Assembly (NCBI GenBank): GCA_900553145.1
Contig: USCL01000182.1
Location: 1-8,026 of the forward strand
DNA from: an uncultured Desulfovibrio sp.
Lineage (GTDB): Bacteria > Desulfobacterota > Desulfovibrionia > Desulfovibrionales > Desulfovibrionaceae
DNA: 8,026 nucleotides
Direction of reading: 5' to 3'
The notes beneath the pieces are model-generated. The model ran no database searches and was not told where the DNA came from. It was given only the letters and a program-made list of their open reading frames with translations. The position numbers were made by a program, and so were the translations under genes. Below are positions 1-6,781 of the stretch, piece by piece (within the stretch, counting starts at the first letter, position 1; the number at the start of each line of letters is the position of its first letter).

Positions 1-1684
1 CCGGCGGCGAGACGATGGCCTGCAAACGCTTCACCACCTGCTTGGTCGTAAAGCGCGCATACCCGACGGAGGCCATCAGCTCGTCCACGGACCCGGCGGC
101 AAGGCTGTTCACCAGCGTGCTCAGGTGCCCGTCCTTTTCGGCCTTGCTCAGGTTGATGCCGGCCTTCCGGGCTTCCTTTTCCAGCATTTCGCGGCCAAGG
201 CCCATCGCCGCCGCGCGCTCCTCGGTACGCAGGTACTGCTGGATACGGCTGCGCGCCTTGGCGGTCTTGACGATCTTGAGCCAGTCGCGGCTCGGGCGGC
301 GGTTCTTGTCGGTGATGATTTCCACCGTGTCGCCGCTCTTGAGCGCGGTGTTCAGCGGGACTAGCTTGCCGTTGACCTTCGCGCCGACGCACTGGCTGCC
401 CACCTGCGTATGGATGAGGAAGGCGAAGTCCAGCGGCGTCGCGCCCTCGGGGAGCTCCTTCACGTCCCCGGCGGGCGTGAAGACGTAGACTTCATCCTTA
501 AAGAGATCCATGCGCAGCGTGTGCATGAACTCCTTGGAGTCGGATTCCTGCCCCTGCCGGTTGACGATTTCGCGGAGCCATTCGAATTCCGGGGCGTCCT
601 TGACGCTCACCGCGTGGTGGCGCTCCTTGTACATCCAGTGCGAGGCCACGCCGTGCTCGGCCAGACGGTGCATCTCCTCCGTGCGGATCTGGATTTCAAT
701 CCGTTCGCCTTCGGGGCCGATGACCGTGGTGTGCAGGCTCTGGTAGCCGTTGGCCTTGGGCATGGAGATATAGTCTTTGAAACGCCCCGGCACGGGCTTC
801 CACTGGGCATGGACGAGGCCGAGCACCGCATAGCAGTCGCGCACATCCTTGACGATGACGCGGAAAGCCAGAATATCGTGCATATCGTCGAGCGTGAGGT
901 TCTGCTCGGTCATCTTCTTGTAGATGCTGTAGATATGCTTGATGCGGCCCCAGACCGTGCCTTCGATCTGGTTGGCGCCGAGGATGCCCTCCAGCTTTGC
1001 GATGATTTTGGCGATGAGCTGGCGCTCGACCACCTGATTGCTTTCCAGCCAGTCGGAAATCTGGGCGTAGACGTCCGGGTGCAGGTATTTGAAGCTCAGC
1101 CCTTCGAGTTCCAGCTTGAGCCGGTGCAGGCCAAGGCGGTTGGCGAGGGGCACGTAGATGTCCATCGTCTCCTGCGCGATGCGCTGGCGCTTGTGGGCCT
1201 TCTGGAAATCGAGCGTCCGCATATTGTGCACGCGGTCCGCCAGCTTGACGATGGGCACGCGGATGTCGTGCGACATCGCGAGGATCATTTTACGGATGTT
1301 CTCGGCCTGCTGCTCTTCCTTGCTGTCGAACGTCATCATGCTGATCTTGGTCACGCCGTCCACAATGTCGGCGACCTGCTCGCCGAACTCGGCATCGACC
1401 TCTTCAAGCGTGACCTTCGTGTCTTCAACCGTGTCGTGCAGCAGCCCGGCGGCCACCGAATGGGCGTCGAAGCCGAGCTCGGCAAGGACTTCGGCCACGG
1501 CCAGCGGGTGCGAAAGATAGGGTTCGCCGGAAAGCCGCACCTGCCCGGCATGGGCGGCGGCGGCGTAGGCATAGGCTTTACGGACGAGCGCCTGTTCCGC
1601 TTCCGTGGAATTGGCAGCCAGCCGGCTCAGGATGTTCTGCATCGGCAGGGGAAGATGGGAGGCGGGAGCTTCAACTGTACTCAT
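1..1684 (-). CDS. rel: Bifunctional (p)ppGpp synthetase/hydrolase, RelA/SpoT family (3' end cut off by window)
   Basis: Cytosolic stringent-response enzyme: it makes (p)ppGpp from ATP and GTP/GDP and hydrolyses it back. 561 codons are visible on the minus strand, without a stop, so the C-terminal helical, zinc-finger and ACT regions lie outside the window. The HD hydrolase domain has H59 (YLSHPL), H83-D84 (LLHDTVEDT) and KLADRVHNMRTL. The synthetase domain has G246-R-I-K249 (GRIKHIYSIYKKM), D270 in HDILAFRVIV, FKDYISMPKANGYQSLHTT and E330 in IEIQIRT. Residues 301-304 read RFKD; RxKD marks bifunctional Rel/SpoT enzymes, whereas synthetase-only RelA has ExDD. A TGS domain starts near residue 397 (DEVYVFTP). 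Both active sites look intact. The ATG at 1684 is preceded by AGGA at 7 bases' spacing. The gene lies 69 bases downstream of the solute-binding protein gene on the same strand, so cotranscription is possible. The identification is firm; 'rel' is used because both activities are predicted. Confidence 0.95.
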   Translation of the reverse strand, partial: MSTVEAPASHLPLPMQNILSRLAANSTEAEQALVRKAYAYAAAAHAGQVRLSGEPYLSHPLAVAEVLAELGFDAHSVAAGLLHDTVEDTKVTLEEVDAEFGEQVADIVDGVTKISMMTFDSKEEQQAENIRKMILAMSHDIRVPIVKLADRVHNMRTLDFQKAHKRQRIAQETMDIYVPLANRLGLHRLKLELEGLSFKYLHPDVYAQISDWLESNQVVERQLIAKIIAKLEGILGANQIEGTVWGRIKHIYSIYKKMTEQNLTLDDMHDILAFRVIVKDVRDCYAVLGLVHAQWKPVPGRFKDYISMPKANGYQSLHTTVIGPEGERIEIQIRTEEMHRLAEHGVASHWMYKERHHAVSVKDAPEFEWLREIVNRQGQESDSKEFMHTLRMDLFKDEVYVFTPAGDVKELPEGATPLDFAFLIHTQVGSQCVGAKVNGKLVPLNTALKSGDTVEIITDKNRRPSRDWLKIVKTAKARSRIQQYLRTEERAAAMGLGREMLEKEARKAGINLSKAEKDGHLSTLVNSLAAGSVDELMASVGYARFTTKQVVKRLQAIVSPP

Positions 1685-1691
1685 GGACTCG

Positions 1692-1695
1692 TCCT
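1692..1695 (-). promoter_or_regulatory. Ribosome binding site of rel
   Basis: AGGA on the minus strand, seven bases before the ATG at 1684. It supports that start over the next in-frame ATG (codon 15), which has no comparable site. Confidence 0.7.
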
Positions 1696-1717
1696 GTGGG
1701 CTGATGGTGCATGATCG

Positions 1718-1743
1718 CCGCCGCGCAAGGTTTTGTGCGGCGG
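1718..1743. repeat. Hairpin-forming inverted repeat between the binding-protein gene and rel
   Basis: Two 11-base arms (1718-1728 and 1733-1743) flank a 4-base loop and match at 10 of 11 positions. The one mismatch is a G-U pair in plus-strand RNA but an A-C mismatch in minus-strand RNA, the direction in which the flanking genes are read. The minus-strand hairpin starts 10 bases after the TAG stop of the solute-binding protein gene and ends 33 bases before the rel start. No T-tract follows on either strand, so it does not fit a standard intrinsic terminator. It could be a 3'-end stabiliser or processing site, or a partial attenuator limiting read-through into rel. Structure seen in sequence; role inferred. 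Confidence 0.6.
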
Positions 1744-1753
1744 TATACAAACT

Positions 1754-3391
1754 CTAAGGCCGAACATGGTACCTCTGCAAGTCTTTGGGAACCCACCAGC
1801 GATCAAGATTGTACCTGATGCCGATCGGCGCGGGCTTGATGCCCTGGAACCGCGCCTGCACGATGGGCAGCGCGTAGGGCACGTAGAGGAAGCAATAGGG
1901 CTGTTCGGCGTCGAGGATCTCCTGCACGCGGTCGTAGAGCTCCTTGCGGCGATCCTGATCGGACATGCTCCGGGCCTCCACAAGCAGTTCGTCGACCTCC
2001 GCGTTGCGGTAGCCCGTGAAGTTCAGCCCGCCGGGCTTGGCCCGCGAGGAATGCCATACGTCATAGATGTCCGGATCGAGCGTGATCGTCCACGCGAGGA
2101 TAAGGGCGTCGAAGTGCCCTTTGTTGACAAATTCCTTGATGAAGGCGGCCCATTCCACCGTACGGATGTGCACCGTGACGCCAAGCGCCTTGAGCTGGCT
2201 CTGGATGATGATCGCCGCCTTGATGCGCGAGTCGTTCCCCTGGTTGACGAGGATGGTGAACAGGAACGGCTTGCCGTCCTTTTCGAGCAGGCCGTCCTTG
2301 TTCTTTTTCCAGCCCGCCTCATCCAGCAGCCTGCGGGCCTCGTCCGCGTCCTGCCGGACCGGCGTCAGCTTGTCGTTGTAAGCCCACGTCCCCGGCTTGT
2401 ACGGCCCGACCGTGGGCACGCCCTGCCCGAGCAGCACGCCGTCGATGAGCGACTGGCGATCGATGGCCATCGAGATGGCCCGGCGTACGCGCACGTCCTT
2501 AAAGAAAGGATGCTCCAGGTTGAACCCGAGGAAGGTGTAGCTGAACGACAGGTAACGGTATTTGCGCCAATCCTTTTCCCACTGCGCCCCTTGCGTCTGG
2601 CGCAGGTACTGCTGCGGGGAGAGGGACATCATGTCGAGCTTCCCGGCCTTCAGCTCAAGGAACATGGTCGAAGGATCGGGGATGATCCGGTACATCACCT
2701 CGTCCAGATTCGGACGGCCCTCGAAATACGTATCCGAAGCCGTCAGGGTAAGCACGGAACCGGCGTCCCACTTGGCAAGCCGGAACGGCCCCGCGCCGAT
2801 GGGCTTGCGGGCCACGGGCGTCGTCATGATATCCTGCCCCTCGAGCACGTGCTTGGGCAGGATGGCCCCCATCCATGTCATCAGGGCGCGAGCGAAAGGC
2901 TTGGCATACCGCACCTCGAACGACAGGCGCCCGGTCTTGCGGAAAGACTCGATGGCCAGAAAATCCCCGGAATAGGCCGTGGGCGTATTGGGATCGATCA
3001 TGAGCTTGTAGGTGAACGCCACATCGTCCGCCGTCAGGGGCACGCCGTCCTCCCAGAGGATGTCGCCGCGCAGGACAAAGCGCAGAAGCTTGCCGTCCTC
3101 AAGCACCTCATAGGACGCGGCGGCCCACGGCACCACATTCAGATCCTTGTCGTACTTGAGCGGAGCCACATACAGGAGCTCGGTGATCTCGCCCGAGGCG
3201 GAATCGGACGCCATATAAGGGATAAGGTTGGACGGCTCGCCGATGCTGCCCATCAGGATGCGCCCTCCGGTGACGGGCGTGCCGTCCGCAGCGGGGGATG
3301 CCGTCTCCGCCGCAAACGGCGCAACAGGCCCAAGCGCCGTAAAAAACAGCGCCCAACAAGTGAAAATAAGAATCAAGAAGATCTTTTTCAT
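1754..3391 (-). CDS. Periplasmic oligopeptide-type ABC transporter substrate-binding protein (family 5)
   Basis: Predicted extracytoplasmic binding component of a peptide/nickel/opine-type (DppA/OppA-like) ABC importer. The N-terminus (MKKIFLILIFTCWALFF) is a signal peptide with a charged start and a hydrophobic core, probably cut near PFA-AE. The Cys in the core is not in a lipobox context, so a soluble periplasmic protein is likelier than a lipoprotein. The mature part has family signatures: GGRILMGSIGEPSNLIPY at its start, LWEDGVPLTADDVAFTYKLM, the PIGAGPFRLAKW loop, VRRAISMAIDRQ, and a C-terminal NLDRWWVP. At 545 residues its length is normal. I chose the ATG at 3391, the third codon of the longest frame (which starts at 3397), because GGA lies six bases upstream of it, whereas 3397 directly abuts that GGA. 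No permease or ATPase gene is adjacent, so the ligand and partner transporter are unknown; peptides are the family default. rel follows on the same strand. Confidence 0.9.
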   Translation of the reverse strand: MKKIFLILIFTCWALFFTALGPVAPFAAETASPAADGTPVTGGRILMGSIGEPSNLIPYMASDSASGEITELLYVAPLKYDKDLNVVPWAAASYEVLEDGKLLRFVLRGDILWEDGVPLTADDVAFTYKLMIDPNTPTAYSGDFLAIESFRKTGRLSFEVRYAKPFARALMTWMGAILPKHVLEGQDIMTTPVARKPIGAGPFRLAKWDAGSVLTLTASDTYFEGRPNLDEVMYRIIPDPSTMFLELKAGKLDMMSLSPQQYLRQTQGAQWEKDWRKYRYLSFSYTFLGFNLEHPFFKDVRVRRAISMAIDRQSLIDGVLLGQGVPTVGPYKPGTWAYNDKLTPVRQDADEARRLLDEAGWKKNKDGLLEKDGKPFLFTILVNQGNDSRIKAAIIIQSQLKALGVTVHIRTVEWAAFIKEFVNKGHFDALILAWTITLDPDIYDVWHSSRAKPGGLNFTGYRNAEVDELLVEARSMSDQDRRKELYDRVQEILDAEQPYCFLYVPYALPIVQARFQGIKPAPIGIRYNLDRWWVPKDLQRYHVRP

Positions 3392-3410
3392 ACGCATTCC
3401 GGGTCATTTG

Positions 3411-3500
3411 TAAATATTTTCTCGAAAATGGCCTTAACATACTTGCGCACCCTTGAAAACAGACGATTCTTGGCATACAACGATAATATAAGACTCGTCG
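3411..3500. promoter_or_regulatory. Possible divergent promoter region (AT-rich)
   Basis: This AT-rich stretch has -10-like hexamers on both strands: GATAAT at 3482-3487 on plus, and TATATT at 3490-3485 on minus. Neither has a good -35 element at 16-18 bases. TTGAAA at 3453-3458 is 23 bases from GATAAT, which is too far. The palindrome at 3416-3429 lies 24-38 bases upstream of the binding-protein start and could be an operator. Placement rests mainly on base composition and position. Confidence 0.25.
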
Positions 3501-3690
3501 CTTATACCTCTGCACATGCTCCCCGCACCCTGCGGAGCGCATCGTTCTGCCCGGGGCTTCATCCCACTTTATCAGTTATGCCGCAAGCATCCGTACCCAA
3601 AGACTGACGGTCGACAAGGGAGTTGCCTTTTGACGAGGCTTATGCACAACGAACAAGGATACGCTGTTTGCAAAGTGCCATGAGAGAAGC

Positions 3691-3695
3691 AAGGA
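3691..3695 (+). promoter_or_regulatory. Ribosome binding site deciding the SNF2 start
   Basis: AAGGA lies 11 bases before the ATG at 3707, slightly long but acceptable. The other in-frame starts fit less well: TTG at 3623 abuts its purine run, and ATG at 3680 has no purine-rich site upstream. Confidence 0.5.
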
Positions 3696-3706
3696 CATCC
3701 GAAAAA

Positions 3707-6700
3707 ATGAACGTACGCGAGGAAAATGCCGCCAGAGCCTTGATCCAGGGCTTCCTGAAAGACTCCGTCCCTGAATACATCAAGGACACGGGGCAGGAAA
3801 TCCTGAACGGCGGCGGCGTCCACAAGCTGACCATCCGTAAGGAAGGCGACACTTGGGACGTGGAAGGCATCGTCCAGGGCGAGGACTTCCAGAACTATTC
3901 GCCCCACCTGATGCTGAATCCGGGAGATTCCCAGATTTCGTACAACTGCAACTGCCATGAAGCGTTCATGGGCGTCTGCCGTCACGTGGCCGCCACAGCC
4001 TTGAAGATGTTCGCGGATCTCGACAAGGACTATGGCGCGCCCGAGGAGCCGCAGCGCCTCAACACCGAATGGCGCCAGAGCTTCCGCAGTTTCTTCTCCA
4101 GTTCGCTGGAGCCGGAAACGGGACGCCACTATTTCATTTTCCGTTTCTACCCCGAGCCGGGACGCCTCATCGTGGCGCTCTTCCGGGCGCGGCAGAACAA
4201 GACAGGGCTGTCCTCCGTCCATCAGGAAACGTCGCTGGAACAGATCCTGCGCAATCCCGAGTGGTGCGACCAGTCTCCCCAGCTGCTGCAGGTCGCCCGC
4301 CAGATCGGCCACTACCTCGACTATTACGGGCACCGGATTGAAATCCCGGAAGGCCTCGTCTCGTGGTTCTTCTGGGCCATCCGCCGCGAATACTACATGT
4401 TCTGGAAGGATACGGACATCCCGTGCACCATCGTGAGCACGCCGCTCACCGTGAAGCTCCGCCCGGGCCTCGACGAGGACGGGCTGCGCTTCGACGTGCT
4501 CCTCCAGCGCGGCGAAAAGAAGCCCTTCTCCATTTCGGAAGAGGACAGCGAGATCACCTTCCACGGCCAGATGCCCCTGTGGGTGTGCTGGAACCAGAGC
4601 TTCTACCCGGTGCAGACCAGCCTTTCGCCCTCGCTGGTGAAGCAGCTTGTCGCCGACCACCCCGTCGTCCCGCAGGACAACATCTCGGAATTCCTCGACC
4701 GGGTGTGGGCGCGCCTGCCCGCCTCCGAGCTCTACGAGCCCGACGAGTTCCTCAAGATCATGGGCCCGATCTTCCAGCCCGCGACCTACGATCCCAAGCT
4801 GTTCCTCGACGAGGAGGGCAGCCTGCTCACGCTCGAAGTCCAGAATACCTATGAAACGGTGCACGGCGAGTTCATCCTCCCCGGCCCGAACCCCGACTTC
4901 CAGACGGGCAGCTACGTCTTTGAAGGGCATACCTTCCTCGTGCGCCGCGACCAGACCGAAGAAGCCGCGCTCATGGCGCAGCTCGCGGAAATGCATTTCC
5001 AGCCCAGAAGCACCCGGCTGTGGTTCATGGAGCCGGAGGAGGCCATCGCCTTCCTGCTCGACTCCTACCCCACGCTGGTGGAAAACTGGCGCGTGTACGG
5101 CGAAAAGGCGCTCACCCGCTACAAGGTGCGCATGTCGCAGCCGATCATCTCCGCCAAGGTGGAGAGCAACGAAAAGGAAAAGTGGTTCACCCTCGACATC
5201 GACGTGGAATACGACGGCCAGCACCTGCCTCTGGAGCGCATCTGGAAGGCATGGGTACGCGGCCGCCGCTACGTGCAGCTCAAGGACGGCTCCTACACGA
5301 GCCTGCCCGAATCGTGGCTGGAAAAGCTGGCCCACAAGCTGCAGGCCCTCGGCTTCGATCCCACGAAGCCCCCCAAGCGCCAGTTCAAGCAGTTTGAAGC
5401 GCCCGTGCTCGACAACCTGCTCGACGATCTGCCCAACGCGGAAACGGACTCCTTCTGGAACTCGCTGCGCGAAAAGGTGCGGAACTTCACCGAGGTGGAA
5501 CCCGTCAATACGCCCAAGGGCCTCACCGCCACCCTCCGCAACTACCAGCTGCAGGGCGTCTCCTACCTGAACTTCCTCAGCGAATACGGGTTCGGCGGCA
5601 TCCTCGCGGACGAAATGGGCCTCGGAAAAACCATCCAGACCCTGTCGTTCATCCAGCACATGGTCAACCACGGGCACGAAGGGCCGAACCTCATCGTGGT
5701 GCCCACGTCCGTGCTGCCCAACTGGGAACGCGAATCCGAAAAGTTCGTGCCCCACCTGAAGCGCCTGATCATCTATGGCACGCGCCGCGAAGGCATGTTC
5801 CGCAAGGTGGCGGACTCCGACATCGTGGTGACGACTTACGCCCTGCTCCGCCGCGACCTTGAGGAACTGGAGAAGCACTACTTCAACTCGATCATCCTCG
5901 ACGAAGCGCAGAACATCAAGAACCCGAACACCATCACGGCCCGCTCGGTGCGCTCCATCAAGGCCCGGATGCGCCTGTGCCTGTCCGGTACGCCCATCGA
6001 GAACAACCTGTTCGAACTGTGGTCGCTGTTCGAGTTCCTCATGCCCGGTTTCCTCGGCTCGCAGCACGCGTTCCAGCGCGGCGTGGTCAAGCCGATCCGC
6101 GACGGGGACGGCGAGAGCCTCGAATACCTGCGTTCTCGCGTGAAGCCGTTCATACTGCGGCGTACCAAGGCCGAAGTGGCCAAGGATCTGCCGCCGAAGA
6201 TCGAAAGCGTGACGTACTGCAACATGACGGACGAACAGGCCGAACTCTACACGGCCCTGACCCGGAAGCTCCGCGATCAGGTGCTGGCCGACGTCGAAAG
6301 CAAGGGCATGGCCAAGAGCCAGATGTCCATCCTCGACGCCCTGCTCAAGCTGCGCCAGATCTGCTGCCACCCGCGCCTGCTCAAGGTGGATATGCCCGGC
6401 TTCTCCACCGGCAGCCTGCCGTCCGGCAAGTTCGAGGCCTTCAAGGACATGATCTTCGACGTGGTGGAGGGCGGCCACAAGGTGCTGGTCTTCTCGCAGT
6501 TCGTGCAGATGCTCCAGATCATCCGCGGCTGGCTCCAGCTTACGGACATCCCCTTCTGCTATCTGGACGGCACCAGCAAGGACCGCCTCGATCAGGTGGA
6601 CCGCTTCAACAACAGCCCGGAAATCCCGATCTTCCTCATTTCCCTGAAGGCGGGCGGCAGACACACGCTCTTTGTCATCAGCCACGACGGGCGCCTGCAG

Positions 6701-6781
6701 GCCATGGCCGACACCGTGCTGGACCTTGACGCGCTCCAGACAGATAGAGCAACGGCTCCCAAGGGAGGTGCTCGCCCATGA
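3707..6781 (+). CDS. SWIM zinc-finger SNF2-family helicase/ATPase, C-terminally truncated and fused to an ABC ATPase tail
   Basis: Bacterial SWI2/SNF2-type DNA-dependent ATPase, 1024 residues from the ATG at 3707. A SWIM zinc finger (C81-x-C83-x7-C91-x-H93) lies near the N-terminus. A long middle part (about 100-600) resembles the bacterial SNF2-associated region. The SNF2 core begins near residue 609 (LRNYQLQGVSYL), with motif I DEMGLGKT (K641), Ia LIVVPTSVLPNW, II DEAQ (732-735) and III LSGTP (759-763). The helicase C lobe starts near 907 with HKVLVFSQF and YLDGTS, reaching motif V at SLKAGG (979-984). SNF2 proteins should then continue with TGLNL and motif VI (DRAHRIGQ-like). Here residue 985 onward instead reads RHTLFVISHDGRLQAMADTV, an ABC ATPase H-loop and tail, to the TGA at 6779-6781. 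Without motif VI the arginine finger is missing, so ATP hydrolysis is probably lost if this protein exists. Cellular target unknown; members are assumed to remodel DNA-protein complexes. Divergent from the binding-protein gene. Confidence 0.85.
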   Translation: MNVREENAARALIQGFLKDSVPEYIKDTGQEILNGGGVHKLTIRKEGDTWDVEGIVQGEDFQNYSPHLMLNPGDSQISYNCNCHEAFMGVCRHVAATALKMFADLDKDYGAPEEPQRLNTEWRQSFRSFFSSSLEPETGRHYFIFRFYPEPGRLIVALFRARQNKTGLSSVHQETSLEQILRNPEWCDQSPQLLQVARQIGHYLDYYGHRIEIPEGLVSWFFWAIRREYYMFWKDTDIPCTIVSTPLTVKLRPGLDEDGLRFDVLLQRGEKKPFSISEEDSEITFHGQMPLWVCWNQSFYPVQTSLSPSLVKQLVADHPVVPQDNISEFLDRVWARLPASELYEPDEFLKIMGPIFQPATYDPKLFLDEEGSLLTLEVQNTYETVHGEFILPGPNPDFQTGSYVFEGHTFLVRRDQTEEAALMAQLAEMHFQPRSTRLWFMEPEEAIAFLLDSYPTLVENWRVYGEKALTRYKVRMSQPIISAKVESNEKEKWFTLDIDVEYDGQHLPLERIWKAWVRGRRYVQLKDGSYTSLPESWLEKLAHKLQALGFDPTKPPKRQFKQFEAPVLDNLLDDLPNAETDSFWNSLREKVRNFTEVEPVNTPKGLTATLRNYQLQGVSYLNFLSEYGFGGILADEMGLGKTIQTLSFIQHMVNHGHEGPNLIVVPTSVLPNWERESEKFVPHLKRLIIYGTRREGMFRKVADSDIVVTTYALLRRDLEELEKHYFNSIILDEAQNIKNPNTITARSVRSIKARMRLCLSGTPIENNLFELWSLFEFLMPGFLGSQHAFQRGVVKPIRDGDGESLEYLRSRVKPFILRRTKAEVAKDLPPKIESVTYCNMTDEQAELYTALTRKLRDQVLADVESKGMAKSQMSILDALLKLRQICCHPRLLKVDMPGFSTGSLPSGKFEAFKDMIFDVVEGGHKVLVFSQFVQMLQIIRGWLQLTDIPFCYLDGTSKDRLDQVDRFNNSPEIPIFLISLKAGGRHTLFVISHDGRLQAMADTVLDLDALQTDRATAPKGGARP
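6651..6781 (+). pseudogene. cydD: 3' remnant of cydD (ABC ATPase tail) fused in frame to the SNF2 gene
   Basis: From about 6651-6661 the frame encodes TLFVISHDGRLQAMADTVLD, matching the end of an ABC nucleotide-binding domain: beta strand, H-loop histidine (codon 6683-6685), then the usual alpha/beta tail ending LDLDAL. It is followed by a ribosome binding site and an ATGA overlap with cydC. In bacteria cydD normally sits directly upstream of cydC, often with such coupling, so I assign the fragment to cydD. Its transmembrane domain, Walker A, Q-loop, signature and Walker B are all absent from the window. The exact breakpoint is blurred because GCGGGCGGC at the junction suits both SNF2 motif V (AGG) and the ABC part. 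A genuine deletion and an assembly chimera are both possible. Confidence 0.7.
6764..6768 (+). promoter_or_regulatory. Ribosome binding site of cydC
   Basis: GGAGG with nine bases to the ATG at 6778. It lies inside the final codons of the upstream frame and, with the ATGA overlap at 6778-6781, indicates translational coupling. Confidence 0.75.

Larger units (their letters stand above)
3392..3706. other. Divergent intergenic region between the binding-protein and SNF2 genes
   Basis: About 315 bases lie between the two divergent starts. The part nearest the binding-protein gene (about 3405-3505) is clearly more AT-rich than the rest of the window; the remainder is ordinary. I found no convincing small gene, RNA gene or riboswitch. 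Two short inverted repeats are visible: ATTTTC-TC-GAAAAT at 3416-3429, and CCGCA-CCC-TGCGG at 3523-3535, which has no T-run after it. An in-frame TTG at 3623 could extend the SNF2 protein by 28 residues, but the purine-rich AAGGGAG directly abuts it and leaves no spacing for a ribosome binding site. Confidence 0.7.

Noticed and set aside
410..1714. Plus-strand open frame (434 codons) opposite rel
   Set aside because: The minus strand reads continuously as HD, synthetase and TGS domains; the plus-strand frame is a shadow.
1718..1743. Hairpin called as a Rho-independent terminator
   Set aside because: No T-tract follows on the minus strand (CGATCATG follows) or on the plus strand, so it is reported only as an inverted repeat.
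3453..3487. TTGAAA / GATAAT as a sigma-70 promoter for the SNF2 gene
   Set aside because: The 23-base spacing is outside the usable range, and no extended -10 element is present.
3521..3537. Short inverted repeat as an intrinsic terminator
   Set aside because: The arms are only five bases, no T-run follows, and it lies between divergent genes where no transcript needs ending.
1733..3607. Plus-strand open frame (624 codons) opposite the solute-binding protein gene
   Set aside because: The minus strand encodes a signal peptide and family 5 signatures throughout; the plus-strand translation is rich in Arg, Pro, Gly and His with no domain and is a shadow.
3623..3706. TTG at 3623 as the start of the SNF2 protein
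   Set aside because: The purine run abuts the TTG with no spacing, and the 28 extra residues show no conserved features. ATG 3707 has a spaced AAGGA and leads into conserved-looking sequence.
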